Shown piece by piece: positions 1 through 10,537 of a stretch of 64,000 nucleotides of DNA (the stretch's first letter is position 1; every line of letters starts with the position of its first letter). The translations under genes were made by a program, and so were the position numbers. A model generated the notes under the pieces. That model ran no database searches, was not told the origin of the DNA, and saw only the letters and a program-made list of their open reading frames with translations. Origin of the DNA: Marinimicrobium koreense. GTDB taxonomy: Bacteria > Pseudomonadota > Gammaproteobacteria > Pseudomonadales > Cellvibrionaceae. The DNA lies in assembly GCF_003762925.1 (NCBI RefSeq), contig NZ_RJUK01000002.1:62001-126000 (forward strand), given 5' to 3'.

Positions 1-96
1 TATATCGCGCAGGCCTATGTTCCGCCGTCCGAACGCCTGGTCAAGATCATTGACGCATGGATCACGCGATCTTTTAGTGGTCACGCCTTAACTTGA
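1..96 (+). CDS. C-terminal fragment of an unidentified protein (partial)
   Basis: Frame 1 is open from the window edge to a TGA at 94-96, giving 31 residues that read plausibly as a protein C-terminus ([18 protein letters not shown]). The other two forward frames look less protein-like. It would converge on and overlap the last 23 bases of the copper ATPase gene on the opposite strand. No family can be named from so short a piece, and it may be a chance ORF. Confidence 0.35.
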   Translation, partial: YIAQAYVPPSERLVKIIDAWITRSFSGHALT

Positions 97-2398
97 CCAC
101 CCTTAAACGCAGGGCGTTGACAATGACACTCACCGAGGACAGCGACATAGCCGCCGCCGCAAAAATCGGCGAGAGCAGGATTCCCGCAAACGGGTACAAA
201 ACCCCCGCTGCGATGGGTACGCCGGCCGAGTTGTAGATAAAAGCAAAAAACAGATTCTGCCGGATGTTTCGCATGGTCGCCAATGACAGCCGATGGGCTT
301 CTACAATCCCCATAAGGTCGCCCCGCAGCAAGGTAATACCGGCACTTTCAATAGCGACATCGGTTCCTGTGCCCATGGCCACACCGACATCAGCCGTTGC
401 CAGGGCCGGTGCATCATTCACTCCATCGCCCGCCATCACCACCACGCGACCTTCGTCTTTCAGGCGCTGCACAACCTTGCCCTTGTCTTCGGGCAGTACC
501 TCCGCCTCCACCTCATCAATATGCAGCTTTCGAGCAACGGCTTCAGCCGAGGTGCGATTATCCCCAGTCAGCATGACGACCCGGATGCCGTCTTTCTGAA
601 GCGCGGCGATGGCCGCTTCGGTGGTTTCCTTGATCGGATCGGCAATCGCCAGTAAGCCACAGACTTTTCCATCAACGGCGGCAAAGATCACCGTCGCCCC
701 ATCTTTGCGCAGCCGTTCGGCCTCCTGATCAAAGTCAGCGGTATCGACCGTTTCCGATTCCATCAACAGGCGATTACCCAGCAATACCCGTTGACCCTCA
801 ATAGTGCCGGTGACCCCCTTGCCATTGGGAGAATGGAAATCGTCAGCGTCCGGTAGTTTCAGGCCCATGTCGTTGGCTTTATCGAGAACGGCGTGGGCCA
901 ATGGATGCTCACTGCCTTTTTCCAGACCGCCGGCGACGCGCATCAGGTCCTCCTCGGTAAACCCCTCGGCGGGAACGAGCCGGGTCACCTGAGGTTTGCC
1001 TTCTGTCAAGGTGCCGGTTTTGTCCACCACCACCGTATCGACTTTTTCCATACGCTCCAGGGCTTCCGCATCGCGGATCAAAACTCCGCTTTGAGCGCCC
1101 CGTCCGACACCCACCATGATCGACATGGGCGTCGCCAACCCCAAGGCACAAGGACAGGCAATGATCAACACGCTGACGGCCGCGATCAGCCCGTACGCCA
1201 TGGATGGCGACGGACCAAAAAGGGACCATGCGACGAACGCAATGAGCGCGATCACAATGACGGCGGGCACAAACCAACTGGACACTTTATCCGCCAGCCC
1301 CTGAATCGGAGCCCGGCTGCGCTGGGCGCTGGCGACCATCTGTACAATCTGGGACAGCATGGTGTCACGGCCGACTTTATCGGCTCTCATGATAAAGCTG
1401 CCCTGCTGATTGATGCTCCCGCCAATGACCTGGTCACCCGCCTCTTTACTGACCGCCAGAGGTTCGCCGGTCACCATGGACTCATCCACATTTGAGCGCC
1501 CCTCCAGCACCTCGCCATCCAACGGCACCTTGTCACCCGGGCGCACTCTCAGGCGATCGCCCACCTTGACCTGGTCGAGCGGCACATCCGCCTCGCTGCC
1601 ATCATCGTCCAGCTTTCGTGCCGTTGCCGGGGCCAGATCCAACAGGGCCTTGATGGCTCCGGAGGTTTTCTCCCTCGCACGCAGTTCGAGCACCTGCCCG
1701 AGCAAGACCAGCACGACGATGACCGCCGCGGCCTCAAAATAAACAGCAACCGCCCCATCGTCCTGGCGAAAAGCCTCCGGAAACACCTGAGGTACCAACG
1801 TAGCCACCAGACTGTAAATCAACGCCACACCGGTGCCGATGGCGATCAGGGTAAACATGTTCAGGTTGCGGCTGACGACGGATTTCCAGCCCCGGACAAA
1901 GAAGGGCCAGCCACACCAGAGCACCACAGGCGTGGCCAGCACCCCTTGAATCCAATTGGACATCTGCGCCGGAACGATATGATCCAACCCGGTCAGGTGC
2001 CCCCCCATTTCGATCACCAGCACGGGTAAGGCCAGCACCAGGCCAACCCAGAACCGACGGGTCATGTCCTTGAGCTCTTCAGAGGGCCCCTCATTCAGGC
2101 TCACCTGTTCGGGTTCCAGCGCCATGCCGCAGATGGGACAGTCGCCCGGGCCCGGCTGGCGAATTTCCGGATGCATCGGACAGGTGTACATCGTGCCCGG
2201 AGATACTGACTCCTCCTGCGGTGGCGGCTCCCCAAGATATTGCTCTGGATTTTCGTCAAACCGGGACTGACAGCGTGGCGAACAGAAGTACCAGGTTTTC
2301 CCCCCTTGTTGACTGCTGTGCTTTGCGGTGTGCGGATCAACGATCATGCCGCAAACGGGGTCCTTTACAGTATGCGGATGGCTGTGCTGCTCACTCAT
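74..2398 (-). CDS. copA: Copper-translocating P1B-type ATPase
   Basis: Inner-membrane pump that exports Cu(I) using ATP. The 774-residue protein has a YHS metal-binding domain (about 12-55, with CGM and FCSPRC) and a second cysteine/histidine module (about 71-97, TCPMHPEI and [10 protein letters not shown]) in place of the usual HMA domains. The P-type core follows: the membrane CPC motif at about 415, the phosphorylation motif DKTGT with Asp about 459, SEHPLA, and [16 protein letters not shown]. The last helices carry YN and MSLSS, as in Cu(I) pumps. A TTG further upstream also opens the frame, but ATG at 2398 has AGGGAGA about six bases before it. A TATAAT-like hexamer lies about 50 bases upstream. 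No chaperone or CueR gene is visible beside it. Confidence 0.93.
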   Translation of the reverse strand: MSEQHSHPHTVKDPVCGMIVDPHTAKHSSQQGGKTWYFCSPRCQSRFDENPEQYLGEPPPQEESVSPGTMYTCPMHPEIRQPGPGDCPICGMALEPEQVSLNEGPSEELKDMTRRFWVGLVLALPVLVIEMGGHLTGLDHIVPAQMSNWIQGVLATPVVLWCGWPFFVRGWKSVVSRNLNMFTLIAIGTGVALIYSLVATLVPQVFPEAFRQDDGAVAVYFEAAAVIVVLVLLGQVLELRAREKTSGAIKALLDLAPATARKLDDDGSEADVPLDQVKVGDRLRVRPGDKVPLDGEVLEGRSNVDESMVTGEPLAVSKEAGDQVIGGSINQQGSFIMRADKVGRDTMLSQIVQMVASAQRSRAPIQGLADKVSSWFVPAVIVIALIAFVAWSLFGPSPSMAYGLIAAVSVLIIACPCALGLATPMSIMVGVGRGAQSGVLIRDAEALERMEKVDTVVVDKTGTLTEGKPQVTRLVPAEGFTEEDLMRVAGGLEKGSEHPLAHAVLDKANDMGLKLPDADDFHSPNGKGVTGTIEGQRVLLGNRLLMESETVDTADFDQEAERLRKDGATVIFAAVDGKVCGLLAIADPIKETTEAAIAALQKDGIRVVMLTGDNRTSAEAVARKLHIDEVEAEVLPEDKGKVVQRLKDEGRVVVMAGDGVNDAPALATADVGVAMGTGTDVAIESAGITLLRGDLMGIVEAHRLSLATMRNIRQNLFFAFIYNSAGVPIAAGVLYPFAGILLSPIFAAAAMSLSSVSVIVNALRLRVVKLRRDH

Positions 2399-2495
2399 AG
2401 TAATCTCCCTTAATGGCAATGAACTCTTAATGGGTTCTCTGATTATAGTGCTGAAGTGAAGGCGAGCCCTGTGGGTTGATCCAACGCCAGGAAGC

Positions 2496-4973
2496 TCAGT
2501 CGGGCGCCCTCAACTCAATCTGCATATCGACCACTTCCTCCTCCGGATCATACTTCACCTGAAAACCGAGGCTCCGCGCCAGGCTGGCCATGCCCCGGTT
2601 TTGCGGCAGAGTCCACCCGATCAGGCGCCGGGTGCCCTGAGCGCGGCAGTGGTCCAACATTTTACCCAGCAGCAACCGTCCCAGCCCGAGCCCCTTAAGA
2701 TCACTGCGAATGGCAATGCTGAACTCGCCTTCGTGGTTGTCCGGGTCCATCTGGGCCTGGACCATCCCCAGAGTGACCTCCTCACCCCGTTCGTCGCGCT
2801 CGGTGGCGATGAACACCATCTCCCGGTCGTAGTCGATCTGGGTCACACGGGCCATCTGCTCGTGCGAAAACTCGGAGACCTCGCCAAAATAGCGGTTGTA
2901 ACGGTCCTCCCGGCTCAGGGCATGATCGAAAGCCTGTTGACGGGCTTCATCTTCCGGCCGGATCGGGCGCAGCAACACCGAGCGACCATCCTTCAGGGTC
3001 ACTCGCGCCTCCAGTTCTTTGGGATAAGGCCGGATGGCCATGGGACGAGCCTGCTCGGCCGGGGCAAGACGGGCCGAGACCTCCAGCGCGGTGTAGACGC
3101 CCTGCCGCATCACCACCGGTTGCAGATCAAGGCTGACCAGCTCGGGATTGTCGACCACCAGCTGACTGACCTGACTCAACAGCAAGCAGAGCGAGTGGCG
3201 CTCCAGCGGTTGATGGCGCTCGCGGATCTTGCCCTCGGCCAGGGCCTGAATCACCAGGTAGCGGGCCAGGGCCATATTCAGAGGCGGCAGAGCCACCACG
3301 GCGTTATACAGCCAGTCGGCAGTGCCTCCCGCTTCTCCCAGGGCGATGACCGGCCCGAATACCGGGTCGACCCGCACCTGAATGCGCAGCGCAACGCCAT
3401 CCTGATACACCTCTTGGGCGCTGTCCTCAGCGTCCGGATTCCGGGTGCGAATACCGTAAGCCGCCATCATCTCGGCCGACTCCGGAACGGACAGCTCGAA
3501 CCGCGGTGACGCCAGCGCCCGCTCGATGAGCGCGCGCACCGATACCGGGTGGTGGGGAATCAGCTCGCTGACCGAGTCCGGGGTTTCCGACAGCAGTTTC
3601 TGGTTGCGCCGGTATTGAACCCGGTACATAAAGGCCGCCACGGCGCCTTCAGGTGTACGAAAGGAGGCAATACCCGCCTGGGCAAACCGCTCCCGGGCCG
3701 GATAAGCCGCTTCCTCGCCCATCCAGTTCACCAGCAGGTTGGGCTTGCGCCCGGCGTGTGCCTCATAGGCATGCAACACCGCCTCGGCATAGACTTCACC
3801 AACGTGCAGCGCCGAAGGCGCATGCATCACCAGAATGTTGTCTGCCTCACCGCTGGCCAGAATCACCGAGAGCACTTCCCGATAGAGTTCCGGCGGGGCA
3901 TCGCCCAGCAAGTTGACCGGGTTGCGGGCACGCCCACCGCGAGGCACCAACCGGGCCAGCGCCTGCTCGGTCTGCTCGCTGAAGGTCACCAGATGCCCAC
4001 CGCGCTCAATCAGCGCATCCGCCGCCATGGCGGCAGGACCATTACCGTTGCCCAGAATCACCAACCGCTCACTGGTCAGTTCCCGGCCATAAGCGAGGGT
4101 TTCCACCGCGGCAAAGAGGTCCCTCAGGTCCTGCACCCGCAGCATCCCCGCACGCCGGAAGGCCGCATCATACACCCGGTCGGAACCGCGCTGTTCGGCC
4201 GGCAACCGGCTGACCGCATCCGACACCTCGCGGGCATTCCCGGCCTTGATCAGCAGAATCGGCTTACCCGCAGCTGCAGCTCGGGCCGCCGACAGAAAGG
4301 CCCGCCCATCGCGGATGGAATCGATATACAGGAGAATGGCCCGGGTCTTGGGGTCGCGCCCGAGGTAATCGATCAACTCATCAAAGTCGATGTCCGCCCC
4401 ATCGCCCAGAGCGACAAAGTGGGAGAAACCGATGCGCCGCCGGCGCGCCCAATCGAGAATGGTGACGCACACCCCGGAGGACTGGGACACAAAGGCCACC
4501 TTGCCCGGCAGCGCATGAGTGTGGGCATAGCTGGCGTTCAGCCCGATGGCGGGTACAAACAACCCCAGACAATTGGGCCCCAGCAGCCGCACTCCCCAGT
4601 GTCGGGCAATGGCCAGCATCTGCTCCTGCAGGCTGGTGCCCTGGGCGGTATGCACCTCATCCAGTCCGGCGGCAATCACAATCACGCTGCGCGTGCCCTT
4701 CTTGCCCAATTGCTGGATCAACACCGGTACCCGCGCCGCCCGGGTACAGATGATCGCCAGATCCGGCACCTCCGGCAGCGCCTCGATCGAGCCGTAGGCC
4801 AACACCCCGTTGACCGCCTGGTACTTGGGTGTCACCGGCATGATCGGCCCGGCAAAATTGCCTTGCAGCAGATTGCGCATCACGGCATTGCCCGGACGAT
4901 TCGGCTTGTTGGACGCACCGATGACCGCCACCGAGCGCGGATTCAGCAACTGATCGATCTGCTTGAGACTCAT
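2496..4973 (-). CDS. Acyl-CoA synthetase (NDP-forming)-like / GNAT acetyltransferase fusion, Pat/PatZ type
   Basis: 825 residues. A CoA-binding Rossmann domain (about 8-110, [15 protein letters not shown]) and succinyl-CoA-ligase-like domains (about 140-460, FVSQSSGVC) are followed by a shortened ATP-grasp-like region (about 480-640) and a C-terminal GNAT domain (about 660-825) with the acetyl-CoA loop [14 protein letters not shown]. This is the architecture of protein lysine acetyltransferases such as PatZ/Pat, which acetylate acetyl-CoA synthetase and other proteins. It is shorter than the E. coli enzyme, and the ligase half is probably regulatory rather than catalytic. ATG at 4973 has CGGAG six bases upstream. 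It appears monocistronic. The substrate is inferred from family only. Confidence 0.85.
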   Translation of the reverse strand: MSLKQIDQLLNPRSVAVIGASNKPNRPGNAVMRNLLQGNFAGPIMPVTPKYQAVNGVLAYGSIEALPEVPDLAIICTRAARVPVLIQQLGKKGTRSVIVIAAGLDEVHTAQGTSLQEQMLAIARHWGVRLLGPNCLGLFVPAIGLNASYAHTHALPGKVAFVSQSSGVCVTILDWARRRRIGFSHFVALGDGADIDFDELIDYLGRDPKTRAILLYIDSIRDGRAFLSAARAAAAGKPILLIKAGNAREVSDAVSRLPAEQRGSDRVYDAAFRRAGMLRVQDLRDLFAAVETLAYGRELTSERLVILGNGNGPAAMAADALIERGGHLVTFSEQTEQALARLVPRGGRARNPVNLLGDAPPELYREVLSVILASGEADNILVMHAPSALHVGEVYAEAVLHAYEAHAGRKPNLLVNWMGEEAAYPARERFAQAGIASFRTPEGAVAAFMYRVQYRRNQKLLSETPDSVSELIPHHPVSVRALIERALASPRFELSVPESAEMMAAYGIRTRNPDAEDSAQEVYQDGVALRIQVRVDPVFGPVIALGEAGGTADWLYNAVVALPPLNMALARYLVIQALAEGKIRERHQPLERHSLCLLLSQVSQLVVDNPELVSLDLQPVVMRQGVYTALEVSARLAPAEQARPMAIRPYPKELEARVTLKDGRSVLLRPIRPEDEARQQAFDHALSREDRYNRYFGEVSEFSHEQMARVTQIDYDREMVFIATERDERGEEVTLGMVQAQMDPDNHEGEFSIAIRSDLKGLGLGRLLLGKMLDHCRAQGTRRLIGWTLPQNRGMASLARSLGFQVKYDPEEEVVDMQIELRAPD

Positions 4974-5025
4974 GGGGGCTCCGGTAGACCTAAACCCTGA
5001 TCTTAACGGTCTCGGGCGCTAACGG

Positions 5026-6765
5026 CTAGCGGCCGCCGCCACCTCCGCCGCCACCGCCACCACCGGAGAAACCGCCGCCCCCGCCACCCGAACTGGTACC
5101 GGGTGCGACCGACGAGGAGGCAATCTGTGAGCTGAGCGACTTGCCCAGATCACTGCCCAGACTCGCCAAGCCACCCCGGCCAAGCGGACCGTGATACCAA
5201 TGCATAGCGCGCGCCGCATTGGTGGCGGCCTCCATACCCACCGCTTTGATGAACTGACCGGTCCAGGCCTCTTCAACCCCCAGGGCCAATGCAAACGGCA
5301 GAAGGCTTTCGTAACGCTCGGCGTTGAGTGGCGGCTCATCCGCGTTGCGGTGCTCCAGGCCCGCGATTTCGTCTCCGGACGCCACCGACAGGTACAACTT
5401 CAGGCCTTCGATGTGGTCCAGCAGCTTACGCCCCTCCCGAGTGGGGCGGCGCATCAGGTTGGCGAACACGCCATTGAGAAGAATCACCACCGACAGCAGC
5501 GCCCAGAACGTCAGAGAGGCCAGATTACCCACCAACCAAAACGCCACCGCACCCAACGCCACAGAAGCCAGCGCGCCTTTGACGGTAATCCCCACGTTGT
5601 CGACAAAATAGCGGGGCTTGAAGCGCTGCTTGAGCGCCCGCTGATGTTGGCGTTTCGCTTCACCCAAAATGGTGTGATTCGCCTGTTCAAGAGCCAATTC
5701 GTCTGCGTCCACGAACAACCGGGAAAACAGGGCGCGCTCGGCTGGGGCGAGTTCCACGTCGTTCGCGTCACTGAGTTTTTGCAGCCGCCAGTTGTCTGAG
5801 TGCCACTTTTTGTCACGGTGAATGGCAACCAGGCCCTTCACGGACAAGTGCACCAAGTCCGCCGCGAAACATCGATCGTCATAGCGCGCCTTGGCCAGGT
5901 AACGCAAACCGCCGGGCGAGAAATCCTCGGGCGGAAAATAGCGCGCAAACACCGGACCCGTCTGAGGATCACGTCCCTCTCGGCGCCAGTGATGAAAATA
6001 GTAACCGAACACCGCCAGCAGCCCGATGATCAGGAGCAACTGCGCCCGGTTGTCGGTCAGAAACCAGATGACCGTTTGCCCCGCGGAGGGTTCTTCCACC
6101 AGATTTTTTGGAAAACCCACCACAATGGTCAGCCCCTCTCGCACACCCAGCGGCTGAGTGGTGGCAAAACGCACCACGCCCGGTTCAGTCACCTCGGCTT
6201 GGGCGAGCTGGGCCCGACTGCCCTGCGGGCCGGTATAAACATCCAACTGCAATTGACTGGCCGGCACCGGCTTGGGCAAGTGCACCCGAGCCGAGGCCGA
6301 CGCAATGTCAAACATCCATCCTGTGCCGGTCACATTCCAGTAAAGCTCGTCGTGCTGCTCGAAGAACCCCAATTGCCGGTTGGTGCGATAACGAATCCGG
6401 TAGGTGGTGGTGAGCGGCGTCGGCAGGAAGCTGTCGTCGCCGGTATTGATTCGAATGCCGTTCGCCCGGTCTTCGGTAAACCAGGGCTCGGGTTTGCCAT
6501 CGCGGGTGACACTGACCACTTCAAACCCGACGACGACACGGTCACCACGACGGTCCCGATAGCGGGTTGGAAAATCCCGATAGATGCCGCGGCGAATATT
6601 CCGGCCCTCGGCCCGCACTTCGATGGTCTCGGTCACATCAAGCGTGCCGTCGGCCTCGACCACGATGTCTGAATGAAAATTCAGAACCCGCTCCTGCGCT
6701 GACGCCGGAAGTACGCCTAACGCCAGGAAAAAAGCGAGTAACAGACCATTCAAGAACGCTTTCAT
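5026..6765 (-). CDS. DUF2207 (YciQ-type) membrane protein with glycine-rich tail
   Basis: 579 residues. A signal peptide or first membrane helix (MKAFLNGLLLAFFLALG, ending ASAQ) precedes an extracytoplasmic beta-rich DUF2207 domain (about 25-225). One membrane helix follows at about 235-255, a cytosolic region, and a helical pair near 395-435. The last 25 or so residues are almost all Gly with Ser and Phe, as commonly seen in this family. The start ATG overlaps the lemA stop by four bases (ATGA) and has GGAGGG upstream, so the two genes are translationally coupled. DUF2207 and LemA proteins are often adjacent; the molecular function is unknown. Confidence 0.88.
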   Translation of the reverse strand: MKAFLNGLLLAFFLALGVLPASAQERVLNFHSDIVVEADGTLDVTETIEVRAEGRNIRRGIYRDFPTRYRDRRGDRVVVGFEVVSVTRDGKPEPWFTEDRANGIRINTGDDSFLPTPLTTTYRIRYRTNRQLGFFEQHDELYWNVTGTGWMFDIASASARVHLPKPVPASQLQLDVYTGPQGSRAQLAQAEVTEPGVVRFATTQPLGVREGLTIVVGFPKNLVEEPSAGQTVIWFLTDNRAQLLLIIGLLAVFGYYFHHWRREGRDPQTGPVFARYFPPEDFSPGGLRYLAKARYDDRCFAADLVHLSVKGLVAIHRDKKWHSDNWRLQKLSDANDVELAPAERALFSRLFVDADELALEQANHTILGEAKRQHQRALKQRFKPRYFVDNVGITVKGALASVALGAVAFWLVGNLASLTFWALLSVVILLNGVFANLMRRPTREGRKLLDHIEGLKLYLSVASGDEIAGLEHRNADEPPLNAERYESLLPFALALGVEEAWTGQFIKAVGMEAATNAARAMHWYHGPLGRGGLASLGSDLGKSLSSQIASSSVAPGTSSGGGGGGFSGGGGGGGGGGGR

Positions 6766-7325
6766 TTCATTCCCTCCCTGTTCACCGAAACCACGTCACG
6801 TTGATCCTCTGCTGCGCTGAAAAACTCAGCCGTTGAAAAGCCCGCTACTCGCGCAATCAGAAGGTCCGGAAACTGTAGCACCCGATCATTGAGCGCACGC
6901 ACCGCACCGTTGTAAAACCGCCGTGCATACTGCAGAAGATTCTCGGTCTCCACCAGGTCGCGCTGCAACTGACTGAAGTTGCCATCGGCTTTCAGGTCCG
7001 GATAGCTTTCCTGGAGAATGAAAAGGCGAGACAGCGACTGCTCCAACTCGTTCTCAAGGGCGGCGAGCTGACCTGGATGCTGGCTCTCGACAGCCCGCGC
7101 TCGCAGCTCGGTCACGGCGGTCAAGAGACTCCGTTCGTGATCGGTGTAGGCCTGAACGGTGCGCACCAATTGGGGAATAAGATCATGGCGGCGCGCCAGC
7201 TGCACATCAATATCGCTCCAGGCGGTTCGCACCTGATTGCGCAGACGCACCAGGCGGTTAAAACACCACACCGCCCAGATCAGGACAGCGGCCAGGATCA
7301 ATCCCGGCCAGAGGAAATCAGACAT
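6762..7325 (-). CDS. lemA: LemA family protein
   Basis: 187 residues. An N-terminal membrane helix (MSDFLWPGLILAAVLIWAVWCF) precedes a coiled, helical LemA domain with the family signature NRLVRLRNQVRTAWSDIDVQ and ARRHDLIPQLVRTVQAY. The C-terminal part contains the conserved YARRFYNGAVRALND stretch. ATG at 7325 has AAGGATA eight bases upstream; the frame extends ten codons further but without a ribosome site. It is first gene of a two-gene operon with the DUF2207 protein. The biochemical role of LemA proteins is not established; membrane-associated scaffolding is the usual suggestion. Confidence 0.9.
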   Translation of the reverse strand: MSDFLWPGLILAAVLIWAVWCFNRLVRLRNQVRTAWSDIDVQLARRHDLIPQLVRTVQAYTDHERSLLTAVTELRARAVESQHPGQLAALENELEQSLSRLFILQESYPDLKADGNFSQLQRDLVETENLLQYARRFYNGAVRALNDRVLQFPDLLIARVAGFSTAEFFSAAEDQRDVVSVNREGMK

Positions 7326-7449
7326 AGCGTTATCCTTTATAACCTTCCATAGCATCCCGTCGATGGGGCGGGACTGGGTATTACTATACCTGATCGTTGG
7401 GACTTACGTCGTTTGGTCAGGACATGGGAGATAGGGTGGAGATGGCAAC

Positions 7450-7484
7450 GGTGGATGCGGCCTTCGGCCTTATCCACCCTACGC
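7450..7484. repeat. REP-like palindrome, copy 1
   Basis: Arms GGTGGAT and ATCCACC flank the core GCGGCCTTCGGCCTT, followed by CTACG. It is one member of the dispersed family found in eight intergenic positions of this window. Here it lies between the lemA promoter side and the tRNA-Leu terminator. Confidence 0.85.
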
Positions 7485-7540
7485 GAACCAAGCACCATAG
7501 GGCGAGCCCACGCCGGACCTTGGTCCGGACTGGCAGACAT

Positions 7541-7573
7541 AAAAAAAGGCCCTCCGCACAGCGGAGAGCCTTC
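7541..7573 (-). terminator. Intrinsic terminator after tRNA-Leu
   Basis: On the minus strand a GGC.CTCCGC/GCGGAG.GCC stem with a four-base loop is followed by seven T residues, eight bases beyond the tRNA CCA end. It terminates the secG/tRNA transcript. Confidence 0.88.
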
Positions 7574-7580
7574 CTTTATT

Positions 7581-7665
7581 TGGTGCCCAAGGCCGGACTT
7601 GAACCGGCACGGCTTGCGCCACTACCCCCTCAAGATAGCGTGTCTACCAATTCCACCACTTGGGC
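7581..7665 (-). tRNA. leuU: tRNA-Leu (anticodon GAG)
   Basis: Acceptor arms GCCCAAG and CTTGGGC pair fully, and CCA is encoded. The D region is GTGGAATTGGTAGACAC and the T arm contains GGTTCAAGTCC. The anticodon stem is CTATC/GGTAG with loop TTGAGGG, giving anticodon GAG (Leu, CUC/CUU). The long variable arm is typical of class II leucine tRNAs, with a total of 85 nt. It sits downstream of secG, its usual place in gammaproteobacteria. Confidence 0.96.
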
Positions 7666-7785
7666 ATATAAGGGGTCAAACTAATTGCATCTTTCTTTGC
7701 CTAGTCCGTGCCAGATTTCCGACACGCTACGCGTGGTCGCTCCCGGCTTCCTGCCTACCGCGACACTAGCACATCCCTGTGCGTC

Positions 7786-7828
7786 GTCTACCCCTTCCAC
7801 CACTTGGGCATATAAGGGGTCAAACTAA
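7786..7828 (-). pseudogene. Duplicated 5' fragment of tRNA-Leu with its upstream flank
   Basis: This 43-bp stretch repeats 7642-7684 with two mismatches. It covers the first 24 nt of the tRNA (acceptor strand and most of the D arm) plus 19 bp of 5' flank (ATATAAGGGGTCAAACTAA on the plus strand). The rest of the tRNA is missing, so it cannot be functional. The 101 bp between the two copies carry a CACATCCCTGTGCG motif also seen in the repeat at 29641-29738. Confidence 0.85.
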
Positions 7829-7847
7829 CTGTTTTCTAAACGGCTGA

Positions 7848-8210
7848 TTACTCAGCCGGTACTTCTGGAACCTCGTCCGCGCTGCTTTCTTCTTCCACGG
7901 CCGGGACTTCAGAGTCTTGCGCGGCCGGGGCGGACTGTTCTACCGCTGACGGAATATCGCTGTCGATACCGACGCCGGCTTTGTTCTTGGCGATGATGGC
8001 CAGGCCAAAACTGGTGGCGAAGAAAACGACGGCGCAGATGCCGGTCATGCGGGTGAAAAATCCACCGCTGCCCTGACTGCCGAACACGGTCTGGGAGGCG
8101 CCGGAGCCGAAAGAGGCGCCGGCAACCGCGCCCTTGCCCTGCTGGAGCAGGATCAGAGCGATAATGGCCAGGGCGGTCAGAATGTGTACAACGAGAACGA
8201 GTGTTTCCAT
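7848..8210 (-). CDS. secG: Protein translocase subunit SecG
   Basis: 120 residues. The first membrane helix ([23 protein letters not shown]), the conserved [22 protein letters not shown] loop and a second helix ([17 protein letters not shown]) are classic SecG, an auxiliary subunit of the SecYEG inner-membrane channel. The C-terminal tail of about 45 residues is rich in Glu, Ala and Pro, which is variable in the family. It lies 62 bp downstream of tpiA and upstream of tRNA-Leu, the usual order. Confidence 0.95.
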   Translation of the reverse strand: METLVLVVHILTALAIIALILLQQGKGAVAGASFGSGASQTVFGSQGSGGFFTRMTGICAVVFFATSFGLAIIAKNKAGVGIDSDIPSAVEQSAPAAQDSEVPAVEEESSADEVPEVPAE

Positions 8211-8272
8211 GGTGTTTCGTCTCTACTCTTTAAAACGTGGCGTATTCGATACGCTGCTTCAAAGCCCCGCCC

Positions 8273-9028
8273 TCAGGCGGCGGCTCTGCAAATGGCGACA
8301 AAATCGTCGGCGTTCAGGGAAGCGCCTCCGAGCAAGGCTCCGTCAATATCCGGCAGTGCGAACAGTTGTTCGGCATTACCCGGCTTGACGCTGCCTCCGT
8401 ACAAAATCTGCGTTCTGGCCCCCAGTTCGCCCAACTCGGCGCGAATAAAGCGGTGTACTTCTTCCGCCTGTTCGGGACTGGCGGTTTTCCCGGTGCCTAC
8501 GGCCCATACCGGCTCGTAAGCCACCACCGCACGCGCAAACGCCTCAAGTCCGACGCGCTTGACCACGACCAGTAATTGGTGGCCTATGGTTTCCAGCGCC
8601 ATACCGGCGTCCCGTTCCTGCTCGGATTCACCGACACAGAGAATGGGAGTCAAGCCCGCTTGCTGAGCCGCGTGAAACTTCTCTGCGACCCGGTCGCTGG
8701 TTTCACCCTGCATTCGACGCCGCTCATTGTGACCCACGATCACATAGCGGCATCCCAGGTCAGCCAGCATCGCTCCGGACACTTCTCCGGTGTATGCGCC
8801 GTTCGAGTACTCGCTTACCGTTTGCGCACCCAGTTTAATGGGGCCTCCGGACAGCGCTTCGGCGGCTTGGCTCAGGTAAACGTAAGGTGGGCACAGGGCC
8901 GTTTCTACACCTTCCGCGCCTTGCCAATGGGCGGTGATACCATTCAGCAGTGAGGCGTTTTCGGCCAGACTGCCGTTCATTTTCCAGTTGCCAACGACCA
9001 GGCGTTGGCGGCTGTGTCTCTCGCTCAA
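8273..9028 (-). CDS. tpiA: Triosephosphate isomerase
   Basis: Glycolytic/gluconeogenic enzyme interconverting dihydroxyacetone phosphate and glyceraldehyde 3-phosphate. The N-terminal LVVGNWKMNG (substrate Lys), the catalytic His region YVIVGHNERR, the catalytic Glu in AYEPVWAVGTGKTA (loop 6) and YGGSVKPGN (phosphate site) are all present. I chose the TTG at 9028 because AAGGGGGA lies five bases upstream and it gives 251 residues, the family length. An ATG at 9073 with a weak ribosome site would add 15 residues and is the alternative. Confidence 0.93.
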   Translation of the reverse strand: MSERHSRQRLVVGNWKMNGSLAENASLLNGITAHWQGAEGVETALCPPYVYLSQAAEALSGGPIKLGAQTVSEYSNGAYTGEVSGAMLADLGCRYVIVGHNERRRMQGETSDRVAEKFHAAQQAGLTPILCVGESEQERDAGMALETIGHQLLVVVKRVGLEAFARAVVAYEPVWAVGTGKTASPEQAEEVHRFIRAELGELGARTQILYGGSVKPGNAEQLFALPDIDGALLGGASLNADDFVAICRAAA

Positions 9029-9166
9029 GGGGTCCCCCTTAAAGCGGGCGCCAATGTTAGCGAAGTTGGGCATAACATACAATCCCAAATCGCGCTCTGA
9101 CCCCGCTTTTCTCTCATGTTGGTTGATGGGTCTCGTGTTGCTCTCTTTTTCAGTGTAGCGGCTCTT

Positions 9167-10504
9167 CTAGTTGAGAGCCTTTTCTACCGTAGTGGCCAGT
9201 TCCTGGCACAGTTCCTTGACCTTTACTTTGTCTTCCCCTTCTACCATGACCCGTACCACCGGCTCGGTACCAGAGGGGCGCAGCAACACCCGGCCGGTGC
9301 CGGCCAGCTTGTCCTCGACGCTGGCGACCGCCGCCTTAATGGTGGCGTCCTGATCCAGATCGATCTGCCGGGAGCGGTGCACGTTGATCATGGTCTGAGG
9401 CATTTTATTCATGCCTTTTTTGATTTTATTCAATGATTCGCCCATGGTAGTGAGCGCTAACAATACTTGCAGGGCGGAAATGATCCCATCCCCGGTCGTG
9501 GTGACGTTGCTGCAGACGATATGCCCCGAGGATTCGCCGCCCAGCGTCCAGCCGTTCTGACGCATCTTTTCGATCACGTAACGGTCCCCCACCTTGGCTC
9601 GCTCGAAGGGCACACCAATTTTTTTCAAGCCCAGCTCAAGCCCGAAGTTGCTCATCAGGGTGCCGGCCACGCCGTCGCAGCCGCCACTATAGCGGTGCTG
9701 GTAATCGGCGATGATATAGAGCAACTCGTCGCCATCGACAATCTCGCCCCGGTGGTCCACGAACATTACCCGGTCGCCATCGCCGTCGAAGGCAATGCCG
9801 AGGTCCGCCCCCAGCTCCATGACCTTCTCTTTCAACAGATCGGTTTTGGTGGAGCCACAACCGCGATTGATGTTGGTGCCATTGGGGTCCGTGGCGACCG
9901 GAATCACCTTGGCCCCCAACTCGCTGAACACGCTCGGCGCAATGTGGTAGGTGGCGCCATTGGCGCAGTCCACCACAATCTGCAGCCCCTGCAGACTGAA
10001 ACCCCAGGGCATGGTGCCCTTGCAGAACTCGATGTAGCGGCCCGAGGCATCCTCGATACGGCGCGCCTTGCCCAACCGCTCTGCGGTGGTCATGGGCTGG
10101 TTCAGTTGCTCTTCGATGGCCAGCTCAACGTCATCGGGCAGCTTGGTGCCGTTGCCACTGAAGAACTTGATGCCATTATCGGTGTAGGCGTTGTGGGAGG
10201 CACTGATCACGATGCCGGCCTGGGCCTGAAAGGTCCGGGTCAGGTAGGCAATGCCCGGGGTGGGCATGGGACCGAGCAGGCCGACATCCACACCGGCATT
10301 GATCAACCCCGCCTGCAGGGCGGATTCAAACATGTAGCCCGAGATCCGGGTGTCCTTGCCAATCAGAATCATATTCGGGCCGGAGAAGCGGTCCACCAGT
10401 ACCCGACCGGCAGCCCAGCCCAGTTTGAGCATGAAGTCGGGCGTGATGGGAGGCTCGCCGACCTGCCCACGAATACCGTCGGTACCAAAATACTGTCGCG
10501 CCAT
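9167..10504 (-). CDS. glmM: Phosphoglucosamine mutase
   Basis: Converts glucosamine 6-phosphate to glucosamine 1-phosphate for UDP-GlcNAc, peptidoglycan and LPS synthesis. 445 residues, identical in length to the E. coli enzyme. Motifs: YFGTDGIRG at the start, the active-site phosphoserine loop [15 protein letters not shown], the metal site DGDGDRV, the sugar loop GGESSGH and the phosphate site RPSGTEP. ATG at 10504 follows AAGGAT. It is 33 bp downstream of folP, the common folP-glmM pair. Confidence 0.96.
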   Translation of the reverse strand: MARQYFGTDGIRGQVGEPPITPDFMLKLGWAAGRVLVDRFSGPNMILIGKDTRISGYMFESALQAGLINAGVDVGLLGPMPTPGIAYLTRTFQAQAGIVISASHNAYTDNGIKFFSGNGTKLPDDVELAIEEQLNQPMTTAERLGKARRIEDASGRYIEFCKGTMPWGFSLQGLQIVVDCANGATYHIAPSVFSELGAKVIPVATDPNGTNINRGCGSTKTDLLKEKVMELGADLGIAFDGDGDRVMFVDHRGEIVDGDELLYIIADYQHRYSGGCDGVAGTLMSNFGLELGLKKIGVPFERAKVGDRYVIEKMRQNGWTLGGESSGHIVCSNVTTTGDGIISALQVLLALTTMGESLNKIKKGMNKMPQTMINVHRSRQIDLDQDATIKAAVASVEDKLAGTGRVLLRPSGTEPVVRVMVEGEDKVKVKELCQELATTVEKALN

Positions 10505-10537
10505 AGGATCCTTGCTCCCGCTCAAATGCTTTACTGG

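Noticed and set aside
9161-9182. Hairpin GGCTCT/AGAGCC followed by TTTT on the plus strand at the end of glmM
   Set aside because: The T-run is on the strand opposite to glmM transcription, and no plus-strand gene ends there, so it is not an evident terminator for any gene.
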